Origin: Oceanithermus profundus DSM 14977
GTDB taxonomy: Bacteria > Deinococcota > Deinococci > Deinococcales > Marinithermaceae
Assembly: GCF_000183745.1 (NCBI RefSeq)
Contig: NC_014761.1
Coordinates: 1,612,001-1,676,000, forward strand
Direction: 5' to 3'
DNA: 64,000 bases
The notes under the pieces were generated by a model. The model ran no database searches, had not been told where the DNA came from, and was given only the letters and a program-made list of their open reading frames with translations. Numbering within the stretch: position 1 is the first letter of the stretch; the number at the start of each line of letters is the position of its first letter. Positions 54,951 through 64,000 of this stretch are shown here, piece after piece. Made by a program: the position numbers and the translations under genes.

Positions 54951-56953
54951 TCGAATACACGGTGGCCCTCTCGCTGTTCCTGTTGACGCTGGTGCTGGCG
55001 CTCCGGCTCAACACCTCGCTCATGGCGTTGCTGGGCGTGGGGGTGATCGGCGCGGAGGTGGCGCTGCTGGGCTACGCCGGGGGCGCGGTGGGGCCGGCGC
55101 TGGGGCTGGGGTCGCTCGGCCTCGTCGCCTATCCGGTGGCGCTCCGCCCGGCGCGTGCGCGCGGCCGCCGCAAGCGCCGTCCCCGGCGCGCGCGGGGCCC
55201 CAAGGCGCGCCGCAACCCGACGCTGCGGGAGACGACCGCCCCCGAGCTCGAGCGCCGCTACGAGATCCTCGACCGCATCGGCATCGGGGGCATGGCCTCG
55301 GTCTACAAGGCCCGCCGCAAGAGCGACGGGCGCATGGTGGCGCTCAAGATCCCCCAGGAAAAGTTCGTCAGCGACACCCGCTTCGTCAAGCGCTTCCACC
55401 GCGAGGCCGAGGTGCTGCAGAAGCTCAAGCACCCCAACATCGTGCGCGTCTACGACCACGGCGCCTTCGGCGACACCCACTACATCGCCATGGAGTTCCT
55501 CGACGGCGAGGAGCTGGACCGCCTCATCGAGAACCGCCGGCTCACCGTACCCGCGGCCATCAACATCATGCGCCACGTCGCCGACGCGCTGCGCCACATC
55601 CACGCCCAGGGGATCATCCACCGCGACATCAAGCCCGGCAACATCATGATCCTGCGCAGCGCCATCGACGAGGAGGGGCGCGTCGACCCCAAGGGCGTGC
55701 GCCTCATGGACTTCGGCATCGCCGCGGGCAAGGTGCTCACCCGGTTGACGATCACCGGCGCGCGCATCGGGACCCCGGTCTACATGAGCCCCGAGCAGGC
55801 CAAGGGGCAGCGCATCGACCACCGCTCCGACATCTACAGCCTGGGAATCGTCTTCTACGAGAGCCTTACCGGGCAGGCGCCCTTCCAGGGCGGCTACGAG
55901 TCGGTGATCCACCAACAGATCTACGAGCTGCCCACGCCCCCCAAGCAGCTGAACCCCGAGATCCCCGCCCCGATCAACGACCTGATCATGCGCATGCTGG
56001 CCAAGGAGGCCGACAAGCGCCCCACCCTCGAGGAGGTCATCGAGACCCTCAAGGGCAAGTTCAAGGACACCCAGGAGCTCTCGCGCCCCTTCTACCTGGC
56101 CGTGGCCGCCGAGGCCAAGCGCGGTTCGATCCGCCTGCTTGAGCCCGACGGCACCCCGCTGAAGCTGTTCTCGGGCGTGGGCACCGCCCCCGGCATGTTC
56201 GCCTCGCCGCCGCTCGACCTGACCGTGGACCGCGAGGGGCACGTCTGGATCACCGTCTTCGAGTACGGCTCGGGGCAGAGCCGCATGGTCCACCGCTTCA
56301 GCCCCGAGGGCAAGCTCGTCGCCTCGATCGGCCCCTACGGCGTCAAACCCGGCGAGTTCCTCTACCCCGCCTCGGTGACGGCCTCGGAGCTGGGCGAGCT
56401 GCTCGTCCTCGACAGCGAGAACCACGTCATCCAGCGCTTCAACCTCGAGGGCACCCCGCTGGGGCGCTTCGGGGGCAAGGGGGCGGGCAAGGGCCAGTTC
56501 AACACCCCGCGCAAGATCGTGGCCAGCCGCCACTTCCTCTACGTGCTCGACTACGGCAACCGCCAGGTGCAGCGCTTCTCGCTGGAGGGCCGCTACCTTT
56601 CGCGCTACGCCTTCCGCAAGAGCAAGGGCTCGGACGAGCTGCGCGTGCTCTCGGGCCTCGGCATCGACGAGGCCGACCACCTCTACATCTTCGACGCCGA
56701 CGCCCAGAAGATCCGCAAGCTCGACCCCGAGGGCAAGGTCATCCAGAGCCTGGCCCTGCCGGCGATGCAAAACGAAGACCCGCTCAGCTTGGTGGACGTC
56801 GTCGTCGACAGCCTGGGCATCCTCTACGCGGCCCGCAGGGGCTCGGACCGCATCCATCGCTTCTCGGCCGACGGGGAGCCGCTCGAGCCGATCGAGGTCT
56901 ACGCGCCGGTGCGCGGCCTGGCGCTTTGGAAGAACCCCAACCCCGGCGGCTAG
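54947..56953 (+). CDS. Membrane Ser/Thr protein kinase with C-terminal NHL-type propeller
   Basis: 668 aa. Two N-terminal hydrophobic helices (about residues 4-20 and 26-66), a very basic linker (RPARARGRRKRRPRRARG), then a Hanks-type kinase at about 105-365: GIGGMASVYK, the ATP lysine Lys134 in VALKIP, HRDIKPGNIM, MDFGIA and MSPEQAKGQ. From about 385 to the end are repeats such as LTVDREGHVWITVFEYGSGQSRMVHRFSPEGKLV, each with hydrophobic strands and a [R/H]F-x(3)-G motif, predicting a six-bladed NHL-type propeller. Both the kinase and the propeller follow the membrane part, so they lie on one side, probably the cytoplasm. It overlaps dgt by 4 bp. Confidence 0.9.
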   Translation: MIEYTVALSLFLLTLVLALRLNTSLMALLGVGVIGAEVALLGYAGGAVGPALGLGSLGLVAYPVALRPARARGRRKRRPRRARGPKARRNPTLRETTAPELERRYEILDRIGIGGMASVYKARRKSDGRMVALKIPQEKFVSDTRFVKRFHREAEVLQKLKHPNIVRVYDHGAFGDTHYIAMEFLDGEELDRLIENRRLTVPAAINIMRHVADALRHIHAQGIIHRDIKPGNIMILRSAIDEEGRVDPKGVRLMDFGIAAGKVLTRLTITGARIGTPVYMSPEQAKGQRIDHRSDIYSLGIVFYESLTGQAPFQGGYESVIHQQIYELPTPPKQLNPEIPAPINDLIMRMLAKEADKRPTLEEVIETLKGKFKDTQELSRPFYLAVAAEAKRGSIRLLEPDGTPLKLFSGVGTAPGMFASPPLDLTVDREGHVWITVFEYGSGQSRMVHRFSPEGKLVASIGPYGVKPGEFLYPASVTASELGELLVLDSENHVIQRFNLEGTPLGRFGGKGAGKGQFNTPRKIVASRHFLYVLDYGNRQVQRFSLEGRYLSRYAFRKSKGSDELRVLSGLGIDEADHLYIFDADAQKIRKLDPEGKVIQSLALPAMQNEDPLSLVDVVVDSLGILYAARRGSDRIHRFSADGEPLEPIEVYAPVRGLALWKNPNPGG

Positions 56954-58098
56954 CGGCCGTAGGGGTCGAAGATGCGCGCGTACTCGTCGAGGGCGTACCG
57001 GTCGGTCATCCCCGCCATGTAGTCGCAGACGGCGCGGAACAGCCCTTCCTCCTCGGCGGCGGTCTGCACCCCGGGCGGCAGCATCTCGGGCATCTGGGTG
57101 TAGGCCTCGAAGAGCCGTTCGAGGACGTGCTTGGCCTTGGCCACCTGGCGCACGATGTGGAAGTGCCGGTAGAGGTTGGCGTAAAGGAAGGCGCGCAGCT
57201 CGGCCATCTGCGCCCCCAGCCGCTCCGAGTAGCGGGCCAGCGGCACGGGGAAACGCCGCACGTCGTCGAGGCTCTCGATGCCCTCGGCCCCGATCACGGC
57301 GTCGGTGGCCGCGACCACGTCGGTGATCATCAGGCCCAGCAGCTCGCGGATGAAGACCCGGCGGTCGAACTCGGAGAGGCGGCCCAGGTCGAGCTCCAGC
57401 TCGGCGGCGAGCTCGCGCAGCACCTCGACCTCGGCGAGCTGCTCTGGGCGAAGCAGCCCCGACCGCAGACCGTCGTCGAGGTCGTGGGCGTTGTAGGCGA
57501 TCTCGTCGGCCAGGTTGACGATCTGCGCCTCCAGCGTGGGGCGCAGCTGCGGCTCGTAGTCCTCGGCCGAGGGAAGGTCGTAGACGGTCTCGTGCTTGAC
57601 GATGCCCTCGCGCACCTCCCAGGTGAGGTTGAGCCCGCGGAAACCGGGGTAGCGGCGCTCGAGCCAGGTGACGATGCGCAGCGACTGCTTGTTGTGGTCG
57701 AACCCCCCGTGGGCCTCCATCAGCTCGGCCAGCACCCGCTCCCCGGCGTGGCCGAAGGGGGGGTGCCCCAGGTCGTGGGCCATGGCCACGACCTCGGCCA
57801 GGTCCTCGTTCAACCCCAGCGCCCGCGCCAGACTGCGCGCGACCTGGGCGACCTCTAGGGTGTGGGTCAGCCGGGTGCGGTAGTAGTCGCCCTCGTAGTT
57901 GACGAAGACCTGGGTCTTGTACTCCAGCCGCCGGAACGCGGTGGTGTGGAGCACCCGGTCCCGGTCCTTCTGGAAGGGCGTGCGGTAGGCCGACTCGGGC
58001 TCGGGGTGCGCGCGACCGCGGGTTCGGGAGGCCCGCATCGCGTAGGGCGCCAGCACGCGGTCCTCGAGCTCGGTGAGCCGCTCTCGGGTGTAACGCAT
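56950..58098 (-). CDS. dgt: dNTP triphosphohydrolase (dGTPase family)
   Basis: 382 aa. HD-domain metal motif: HTLEVAQVARSLARALGLNEDLAEVVAMAHDLGHPPFGHAGE, preceded by AYRTPFQKDRDRVLHTTAFRRLEYKTQVFVNYEGDYYRTRLTHTLE (the N-terminal signature of the type I dGTPase family). Cleaves dNTPs to nucleoside and triphosphate; a Thermus enzyme of this family needs several dNTPs to activate it. ATG start lies 6 nt after TAGACT, just beyond a strong terminator. Confidence 0.93.
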   Translation of the reverse strand: MRYTRERLTELEDRVLAPYAMRASRTRGRAHPEPESAYRTPFQKDRDRVLHTTAFRRLEYKTQVFVNYEGDYYRTRLTHTLEVAQVARSLARALGLNEDLAEVVAMAHDLGHPPFGHAGERVLAELMEAHGGFDHNKQSLRIVTWLERRYPGFRGLNLTWEVREGIVKHETVYDLPSAEDYEPQLRPTLEAQIVNLADEIAYNAHDLDDGLRSGLLRPEQLAEVEVLRELAAELELDLGRLSEFDRRVFIRELLGLMITDVVAATDAVIGAEGIESLDDVRRFPVPLARYSERLGAQMAELRAFLYANLYRHFHIVRQVAKAKHVLERLFEAYTQMPEMLPPGVQTAAEEEGLFRAVCDYMAGMTDRYALDEYARIFDPYGR

Positions 58099-58104
58099 GG
58101 CTTC

Positions 58105-58110
58105 AGTCTA
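58105..58110 (-). promoter_or_regulatory. -10 box for dgt (leaderless type)
   Basis: TAGACT on the minus strand, 6 nt before ATG 58098 and 3 bp beyond the T-run of the preceding terminator. Confidence 0.55.
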
Positions 58111-58113
58111 ACG

Positions 58114-58139
58114 AAAAGGCCGGCGCCGCGGCGCCGGCC
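58114..58139 (-). terminator. Strong rho-independent terminator of the MIP18-family gene
   Basis: A 22-bp perfect palindrome (arms GGCCGGCGCCG) at 58118-58139, followed on the minus strand by TTTT (58117-58114), 18 bp after the stop codon. Confidence 0.85.
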
Positions 58140-58156
58140 CTCTTCTTCGCGGGTTC

Positions 58157-58519
58157 CTAGACGTTGAAGCCGAACATGCGCATCTGCTTCTTTCCCTCTT
58201 CGCTCATCTTCGCAGGCGTCCAGGGCGGGCTCCAGACGAAGTCGACGTTCACCCCTTTGACCCCGGGCACCCGCATCACCGCGAGCTCGGCGTCGGCCTT
58301 GATCATGTCCTGCACCGGGCAGCCGATCGCGGTCAGCGTCATGTCGATGTCGACAATGCCGTTCGGCTTGACGTCGACGTTGTAGATCAGGCCCAAGTCC
58401 ACGACGTTGATCGGGATCTCGGGGTCCTTGACCACCTTGAGGGCCTCGAGGATCTGCTCTTTGGTGGGCAGCTCGGCGTTTTCGGGAGCCGCGGCGGGGC
58501 TCTGGGTCTCCTCGCTCAT
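58157..58519 (-). CDS. MIP18 family (DUF59/SufT-like) Fe-S cluster assembly factor
   Basis: 120 aa. After an Ala/Pro/Glu-rich N-terminus, KEQILEALKVVKDPEIPINVVDLGLIYNVDVKPNGIVDIDMTLTAIGCPVQDMIKADAELAVMRVPGVKGVNVDFVWSPPWTPAKMSEEGKKQM matches the DUF59 domain of SufT/PaaD-type proteins that help load Fe-S clusters. The invariant DPE, DLGL and the Cys in AIGCP are present. The ATG at 58519 is chosen because TATACT ends 6 nt upstream; the longer frame upstream lies in the promoter. Confidence 0.93.
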   Translation of the reverse strand: MSEETQSPAAAPENAELPTKEQILEALKVVKDPEIPINVVDLGLIYNVDVKPNGIVDIDMTLTAIGCPVQDMIKADAELAVMRVPGVKGVNVDFVWSPPWTPAKMSEEGKKQMRMFGFNV

Positions 58520-58525
58520 GGGTCC

Positions 58526-58531
58526 AGTATA
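58526..58531 (-). promoter_or_regulatory. -10 box for the MIP18-family gene (leaderless type)
   Basis: TATACT on the minus strand, 6 nt before ATG 58519. A GAGTGGGGTACTC inverted repeat at about 58534-58546 lies just upstream. Confidence 0.5.
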
Positions 58532-58576
58532 CCCGAGTGGGGTACTCAAGTATAGCCCTCGGGGACGGGCGTGCGG

Positions 58577-60619
58577 CTAACCCAACGCCGGGCGGCTGCT
58601 GCCCAGGTAGGCCCGCTTCTTGCGCAGCTCCTCGGCAACCAGTTCGGCGAGGTCGCGCACCTCCGGCCCGCCCTCGGTCCCCGCCGCCTCGGTCTCGAAC
58701 ATCTGGGTACAGAAGGGGCAGGCGGTGGCGATCACCTCGGCCCCGGTGCCCACGAGCTCGCGGTAGCGGTTCTCGGGGATGCGCTCCGCGCCCGGGGCCT
58801 CCTCCTTCCAGAACATCGCGCCGCCGGCCCCGCAGCAGAAGGCGTTCTCGCGGTTGCGGCCCGGGTCTTCGACCACGAAGCCGAGCGCACCCACGACGTC
58901 GCGCGGGGCTTCGTACTGGCCGTTGTGGCGGCCCAGGTAGCAGGGGTCGTGGAAGGTCGCCTTGGCGCCGGCGTCGAAGGGTTTGACGTCGAGCCGCCCC
59001 TCGGCGAGGAGCTGCTCGATGAAGGCGCTGTGGTGGACCACCTCGTACTCCCCGCCGAACTGCGGGTATTCGTTGCCGATGGTGTGCATGCAGTGGGGGC
59101 AGGTGGTCACGATCTTCTTCGGCGCCACCTCGTTCAGGGTGGCCACGTTCTCGGTGGCCAGCTGGAAGAAGAGGTACTCGTTGCCCGCGCGCCGCGCCGA
59201 GTCGCCGGTGCACTTCTCCCGCGTGCCCAGCACCGCCCAGTCCACGCCGGCGGCGTTGAGGATCTCGGCCATGCTGCGCGCGATCTTCTGGGCCCGCGGG
59301 TCGTAACTGGCGGCGCAACCCACCCAGTAGAGCACCTCGGGGTGCGGGTTCTCGGCGGTGGTGGGGACCTTGAAGTCGAGCCCCTCGGCCCAGTCCAGGC
59401 GCTTTTCCTGGCTGATGCCCCAGGGGTTGCCGGCCCGTTCCATCCCGCGGAAGGCGTTTTGCAGCTCGGCGGGGAAGTCGCCCTCCATCAGCACCCGCTC
59501 GCGGCGGATGTCGACGAGGTGCAGCATCTGCTCGTTGCCCACCGGGCAGACCTCGACGCAGGCCATGCAGGTGGTGCACGACCAAAGCGCGTCGGCGTCG
59601 AGCGCGAACTCGAGCAGCGGGCGCGGGCTCGCCTCACCGGCGGCAAAGGCCGGCAGGATGTCGTTGAACTCGTAGCGCTCGTTGATGATCAGGGCCGCGG
59701 GGTTGAGCGCCTTACCGGTGACGTTGGCCGGGCAGACGTCGGCGCAGCGGTTGCACATGATGCAGGCGTAGGGGTCGATCAGCCGCGGCCAGCTGAAGTC
59801 CTCGAGCCGGGCCGCCCCGAACGACTCGGCCGTCTCGTCCTCGAAGTCGATGGGGTCGAGGACCCCCGGCTTCTCTGCGCGGAAGGTGAGTTTGAAGGCC
59901 GAGACCATCAGGTGGATGTGCTTGGAGCGGGGGAAGTATGGGATGAAGGCGAGGATCGAGCCGATCGCGCCCCACCAGAAGACGTGCTCGAGCACGACCA
60001 GGCCGCCCTCGCCCATGCCGGCCAGCGCCCCCGCCAACGCCGAGGCGACGGGCTGGTAGGGGTCGGCGCCCTCGAGCGCCAGCTGCGCGGCCTTGGAGAG
60101 CAACCGCGAGCCCACGTGGAAGGTGATGAAGGCCCCGACGATCGCCGAGTCGCGGGGAATGCCGGCGGCCACCTTCTCGTGCAGCTTGACGCGGGGGTTG
60201 AAGGTAAACTCGGGCGGCTTCAGCACGAAGCGGCGGATCATCAGGCCGACGATGCCCACCAGGATGGCGGCGGTCAGCAGGTCGGCGAGGAGGTTGTAGG
60301 GGTTCCACCAGCCCCCGACCGCGTGCAGACCGAAGAGGCCCTCAAGCACGTCGACCAGGTTGACGGCCAGGTAGTAGATGAAGCCGTAGAAGACGAGGGC
60401 GTGCAGCGCCGAGACCAGCGGCCGGCGCTTGAAGACGGTCCGCTGGGTGACGAAGAGCCAGAGCGCGTGGCCGATCCGTTCGGGCAGGCGGTCGAGGCGG
60501 CCGGGCGCCGGCTTGCCGCGCGCGACCGCCTTGTAGATGCGCCAGAACCCGATTCCGCCGAAGTAGCCCGAAGCCAGCAACGCCAGGACGAACAGCAGTT
60601 TTTCCAACGGCGACAACAT
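58577..60619 (-). CDS. Membrane-bound HdrD-like Fe-S oxidoreductase (candidate ETF:quinone oxidoreductase, EMO type)
   Basis: 680 aa. The first ~240 residues hold several membrane helices with His residues suitable for haem b (ALHALVFYGFIYYLAVNLVDV), resembling a narI-type cytochrome b. Two 4Fe-4S sites follow: CIMCNRCADVCPANV and CTTCMACVEVCPV. The C-terminal half has two CCG-type regions as in HdrD: VGCAASYDPRAQ...KCTGDSARRAGNEYLFF...TTCPHCMHT and DPCYLGRHNGQYEAPR...CCGAGGAMFWKEE...ACPFCTQMF. This architecture is that proposed for electron transfer from ETF to menaquinone in beta-oxidation. The ETF genes are not in the window. Start ATG with GAGGGGG upstream. Confidence 0.85.
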   Translation of the reverse strand: MLSPLEKLLFVLALLASGYFGGIGFWRIYKAVARGKPAPGRLDRLPERIGHALWLFVTQRTVFKRRPLVSALHALVFYGFIYYLAVNLVDVLEGLFGLHAVGGWWNPYNLLADLLTAAILVGIVGLMIRRFVLKPPEFTFNPRVKLHEKVAAGIPRDSAIVGAFITFHVGSRLLSKAAQLALEGADPYQPVASALAGALAGMGEGGLVVLEHVFWWGAIGSILAFIPYFPRSKHIHLMVSAFKLTFRAEKPGVLDPIDFEDETAESFGAARLEDFSWPRLIDPYACIMCNRCADVCPANVTGKALNPAALIINERYEFNDILPAFAAGEASPRPLLEFALDADALWSCTTCMACVEVCPVGNEQMLHLVDIRRERVLMEGDFPAELQNAFRGMERAGNPWGISQEKRLDWAEGLDFKVPTTAENPHPEVLYWVGCAASYDPRAQKIARSMAEILNAAGVDWAVLGTREKCTGDSARRAGNEYLFFQLATENVATLNEVAPKKIVTTCPHCMHTIGNEYPQFGGEYEVVHHSAFIEQLLAEGRLDVKPFDAGAKATFHDPCYLGRHNGQYEAPRDVVGALGFVVEDPGRNRENAFCCGAGGAMFWKEEAPGAERIPENRYRELVGTGAEVIATACPFCTQMFETEAAGTEGGPEVRDLAELVAEELRKKRAYLGSSRPALG

Positions 60620-60688
60620 AGCGACCCCCTCGTCTTATACTCGGTTCAATATTAACAGACCCCGTTGGGACAAGTTTACCGCGCCGCG

Positions 60689-61147
60689 CTAGCGGACGAC
60701 GTAGAGCCAGGCTACGACCACGCCGAGGATCGCGCCCATCAACACCTCGAGGTAGGTGTGCCCCAACAACTCCTTCAGCGGTTTGGGCTTGAAGCCCTCG
60801 TGCAGCACCGCCCGCAGCTCCTCGACCAGGTCGTTGAGCAGCTCGGCCTGCTGGCCGGCCGCCCGCCGGATCCCGGTGGCGTCGTACATCACGATCAGCG
60901 CGAAGACCAGGGCGACCGCGAAGGCGACGCTGTCGAGCCCCGCGACGAAGCCCACCCCGGTCGCGAGCGCCGTCACCATCGCCGAGTGGCTGCTGGGCAT
61001 GCCCCCCGACTCGAGCAGGCGCTCCCACGACCAGCGGCGCTCGAAGAGGTAGTGGATCACCAGCTTGAGGCCCTGGGCCACGAGGTTGGCGATCAACGCG
61101 GCCCACAGCACCTCGTTGGCCAGGAGCGCCTTCATCCCCGGCGCCAC
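60689..61147 (-). CDS. Divergent PAP2 / DUF212 family membrane protein
   Basis: 152 aa. LIANLVAQGLKLVIHYLFERRWSWERLLESGGMPSSHSAMVTALATGVGFVAGLDSVAFAVALVFALIVMYDATGIRRAAGQQAELLNDLV... is the DUF212 (YuiD) pattern with the SGGMPSSHS phosphatase-like motif and DATGIRRAAGQQA. About four membrane helices. Related to acid phosphatase/VanZ-like PAP2 enzymes that dephosphorylate lipid-linked phosphates; the substrate is unknown. It overlaps the end of folD by 16 nt. Confidence 0.88.
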   Translation of the reverse strand: MAPGMKALLANEVLWAALIANLVAQGLKLVIHYLFERRWSWERLLESGGMPSSHSAMVTALATGVGFVAGLDSVAFAVALVFALIVMYDATGIRRAAGQQAELLNDLVEELRAVLHEGFKPKPLKELLGHTYLEVLMGAILGVVVAWLYVVR

Positions 61148-61965
61148 CTCGCCGCCTGCACCGTGTTCGCGAGCAGCATGGCCACGGTCATCGGCCCCAC
61201 TCCCCCGGGCACCGGGGTGTAGGCCGAGCTCTTCGCCCAGGCCTCGGGGTCGACGTCGCCCACCAGCCGGTCGCCCACGCGGTTGACGCCCACGTCCACC
61301 AGCACCGCGCCCTCGCGGACCATCTCCGGCGTGATCGTGCCGGGCCGCCCCACCGCGGCCACCAGCACCTCGGCGCGGCGGGTCACCGCCGCCAGGTCGC
61401 GGGTGCGCGAGTGCGCGACCGTGACCGTGGCGTTGCGCCCCAGCAACAGCGCCGCCAGCGGCTTGCCGACGATGTTGCTGCGCCCCACCACGACCGCCTC
61501 CTTGCCCTCGAGCCCGATCCCGTAGTGGTCGAGGATGCGCAAGATCCCCGAGGGGGTGCAGGGGCGCAGCGCGCGCCCGCCGGACCAGAGCCGCCCCACG
61601 TTGAAGGGGTGGAAGCCGTCCACGTCCTTGGCGGGGTCGATGGCCTCCAGCACGGCCTGGGCGTCCACGTGCGCCGGCAGCGGCAGCTGCACCAGGATGC
61701 CGTCCACGTCGGCGTCGGCGTTGAGCCGGGCGATCAGCTCGAGCAGCTCCTCCTGGGCGGTGCCCTCGGGCAGGGCGATCACCTGGCTGTCGAGGCCCAG
61801 CTCCCGGGCCCGCTTGTCCTTGAGCCGGGTGTAGGAGACCGAGGCCGGGTCCTCGCCCAGCCGCACGACCCGCAGCGCCGGCGTGTAGGCGAGGCCCGCC
61901 AGCACCTCACGCAGCTCCGCGTATACGGATTTCGCAACCTCGTGACCGCTCATCCGTGTGGGCAC
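61132..61965 (-). CDS. folD: Methylene-THF dehydrogenase / methenyl-THF cyclohydrolase
   Basis: 277 aa. Interconverts 5,10-methylene-THF and 10-formyl-THF. Motifs: LRVVRLGEDPASVSYTRLKDKRARELGLD with the catalytic Lys, GILVQLPLPAHVD, PAKDVDGFHPFNVGRL, PCTPSGILRILDHYGI and VVVGRSNIVGKPLAALLLGRNATVTVAHSRT, and PVPGGVGPMTVAMLLANTV. It lies between nusB and the DUF212 gene. It produces one-carbon units for purine and formyl-Met synthesis, linking to the glycine cleavage genes also in this window. Confidence 0.95.
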   Translation of the reverse strand: MPTRMSGHEVAKSVYAELREVLAGLAYTPALRVVRLGEDPASVSYTRLKDKRARELGLDSQVIALPEGTAQEELLELIARLNADADVDGILVQLPLPAHVDAQAVLEAIDPAKDVDGFHPFNVGRLWSGGRALRPCTPSGILRILDHYGIGLEGKEAVVVGRSNIVGKPLAALLLGRNATVTVAHSRTRDLAAVTRRAEVLVAAVGRPGTITPEMVREGAVLVDVGVNRVGDRLVGDVDPEAWAKSSAYTPVPGGVGPMTVAMLLANTVQAARWRRG

Positions 61966-61977
61966 GTCGTTCTCCTC

Positions 61978-62406
61978 TCAGTCCTTCTTGGGCGCGGCGG
62001 TGAGCTCCCCCGCGTCGATGCGCCGCTTGAGCCGCGCGAGCACCCCGTTGACGAACTTTCCGGAGTCTTCCCCGCCGTACTTGCCCGCGATCTTGACGGC
62101 CACCTCGATCAGCGGCGCGAAGGGGGTGTCCTCGTAGAGCATCTCGTAGGTGGCCAGCCGCAGCACCGCCAGGTCGGTCTTGGACATCTGTCCGAAGTCC
62201 CAGCCCTCGACGGTCTCGGCCAGGATGCGGTCCACCTCGGCGGCGCGGCGGGCGAAGCCTTCCACGAGGCGGCGCGCGAAGGCCCGCCCCTCCTCGTCGA
62301 GCTCCTCCCCCTCGAGCGCGTGCCGCCAGGCCTCCTCCAGCGGCACGTCGCCCTGGAGATGTTCGAACAGCACCTTGAAGGCCAGCTCGCGCGCCCTACG
62401 CCGCAT
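61978..62406 (-). CDS. nusB: Transcription antitermination factor NusB
   Basis: 142 aa. RRRARELAFKVLFEHLQGDVPLEEAWRHALEGEELDEEGRAFARRLVEGFARRAAEVDRILAETVEGWDFGQMSKTDLAVLRLATYEMLYED matches NusB: an all-helical RNA-binding protein that acts with S10 (NusE, also in this window) in rRNA antitermination. Starts inside the last codons of the Asp23 gene (11-bp overlap). Confidence 0.94.
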   Translation of the reverse strand: MRRRARELAFKVLFEHLQGDVPLEEAWRHALEGEELDEEGRAFARRLVEGFARRAAEVDRILAETVEGWDFGQMSKTDLAVLRLATYEMLYEDTPFAPLIEVAVKIAGKYGGEDSGKFVNGVLARLKRRIDAGELTAAPKKD

Positions 62407-62731
62407 GCTCCCCCTCGGCGGTCACGTCGGCGAAGACCACGTCCACGGCCTCCACCTTGAGCCCGGTCGTGGCCGTGAGGACGTCGTAGACGGTGCGCTG
62501 CACCTGCTCGGCCAGCTCCCGCAGGGGCTCGCCGTAGCGGGCCACCAGCTGCAACTCCACGCGGATGCGTCCCTCCTCCCGGGAGATGCGCACCGGACGG
62601 CCCCGGCGGCCCGAGAGCACGTCGCCCACGCTGCGGCCGCCGCCGCTGGCGAGGCGCGCGCCTTCGAGCCCCTCGAGGCTCAGGGTGATGATGCCGATGA
62701 TCGCCGCGTCGCTGAGCTCGTACTCCACCAT
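62396..62731 (-). CDS. Asp23/Gls24 family protein
   Basis: 111 aa. MVEYELSDAAIIGIITLSLEGLEGARLASGGGRSVGDVLSGRRGRPVRISREEGRIRVELQLVARYGEPLRELAEQVQRTVYDVLTATTGLKVEAVDVVFADVTAE follows the Asp23 domain. In Gram-positive bacteria Asp23 is an envelope-stress protein; in this phylum the function is unknown. Overlaps nusB and sits between accC and nusB, a placement I recall in Bacillota too. Start ATG 6 nt after TAAGGT. Confidence 0.9.
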   Translation of the reverse strand: MVEYELSDAAIIGIITLSLEGLEGARLASGGGRSVGDVLSGRRGRPVRISREEGRIRVELQLVARYGEPLRELAEQVQRTVYDVLTATTGLKVEAVDVVFADVTAEGEHAA

Positions 62732-62737
62732 GGCTCC

Positions 62738-62743
62738 ACCTTA
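62738..62743 (-). promoter_or_regulatory. -10 box for the Asp23-nusB-folD genes (leaderless type)
   Basis: TAAGGT on the minus strand, 6 nt before ATG 62731, in the 25-bp gap after accC. Confidence 0.4.
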
Positions 62744-62756
62744 CCGCATCGCCCGC

Positions 62757-64000
<1,244 letters not shown>

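Overview
The window is G+C-rich, tightly packed bacterial DNA. It reads as a member of the Deinococcota, order Thermales. The ribosomal proteins, EF-G, EF-Tu and RpoA follow the Thermus thermophilus sequences as I remember them: S4 with a C9/C12/C26/C31 zinc site, a zinc-type S14, L16 starting MLMP, and S12-S7-EF-G-EF-Tu fused to the S10-spc-alpha cluster. Many genes have a TANNNT box 5-8 nt before the start codon, the leaderless arrangement known from Deinococcus. The genus cannot be fixed from the sequence alone. No rRNA, tRNA, CRISPR array, insertion sequence or prophage was seen. Almost every base is genic; the only gap above 300 bp is 38075-38459.

Region by region. 1-5.5 kb: the start of an AddB-like nuclease gene running off the left edge, a 1-Cys peroxiredoxin, a Cys/Met-type PLP enzyme, a methyltransferase and a hemolysin III-type membrane protein. 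5.6-9.8 kb: an OmpR/EnvZ-type two-component pair converging on a five-gene operon (60-aa ORF, beta-repeat protein, SHOCT-like protein, 100-aa protein, DUF2089 regulator). Three proteins of that operon share one short helical motif, so it looks like an envelope-stress module. 9.8-13.6 kb: haem genes hemA, a hemX-like gene, hemD and divergent hemW. 13.6-19 kb: MscS channel, methyltransferase, esterase, AhpE/BCP-type peroxiredoxin, zinc alcohol dehydrogenase family protein, two DUF2892 mini-membrane proteins and a NYN-domain protein.

19.1-38.1 kb: one continuous minus-strand translation super-operon from rpsL to rplQ, carrying secY, adk, map, infA and rpoA. Its tuf gene has two frameshifts. Three stretches inside or ahead of the operon look regulatory: the rpsL leader, a promoter plus leader before rpsK, and a foldable gap before rpsH.

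38.4-42 kb: a ferric-iron-type ABC importer (binding protein, fused double permease, ATPase) with its own promoter and palindrome. 42-48.1 kb: truA, then the glycine cleavage genes gcvT, gcvH, gcvPA and gcvPB, followed by a 92-aa protein and a secreted barrel-like protein. 48.1-54.1 kb: an MglA/MglB pair, oligoendopeptidase F, an MFS transporter and an unrecognised 614-aa protein. 54.2-57 kb: a PP2C phosphatase and a membrane Ser/Thr kinase with an NHL-type propeller, translationally coupled. 57-64 kb: dNTPase, MIP18-type Fe-S assembly factor, an HdrD-like membrane Fe-S oxidoreductase, a DUF212/PAP2-like protein, folD, nusB, an Asp23 protein, and accC running off the right edge.
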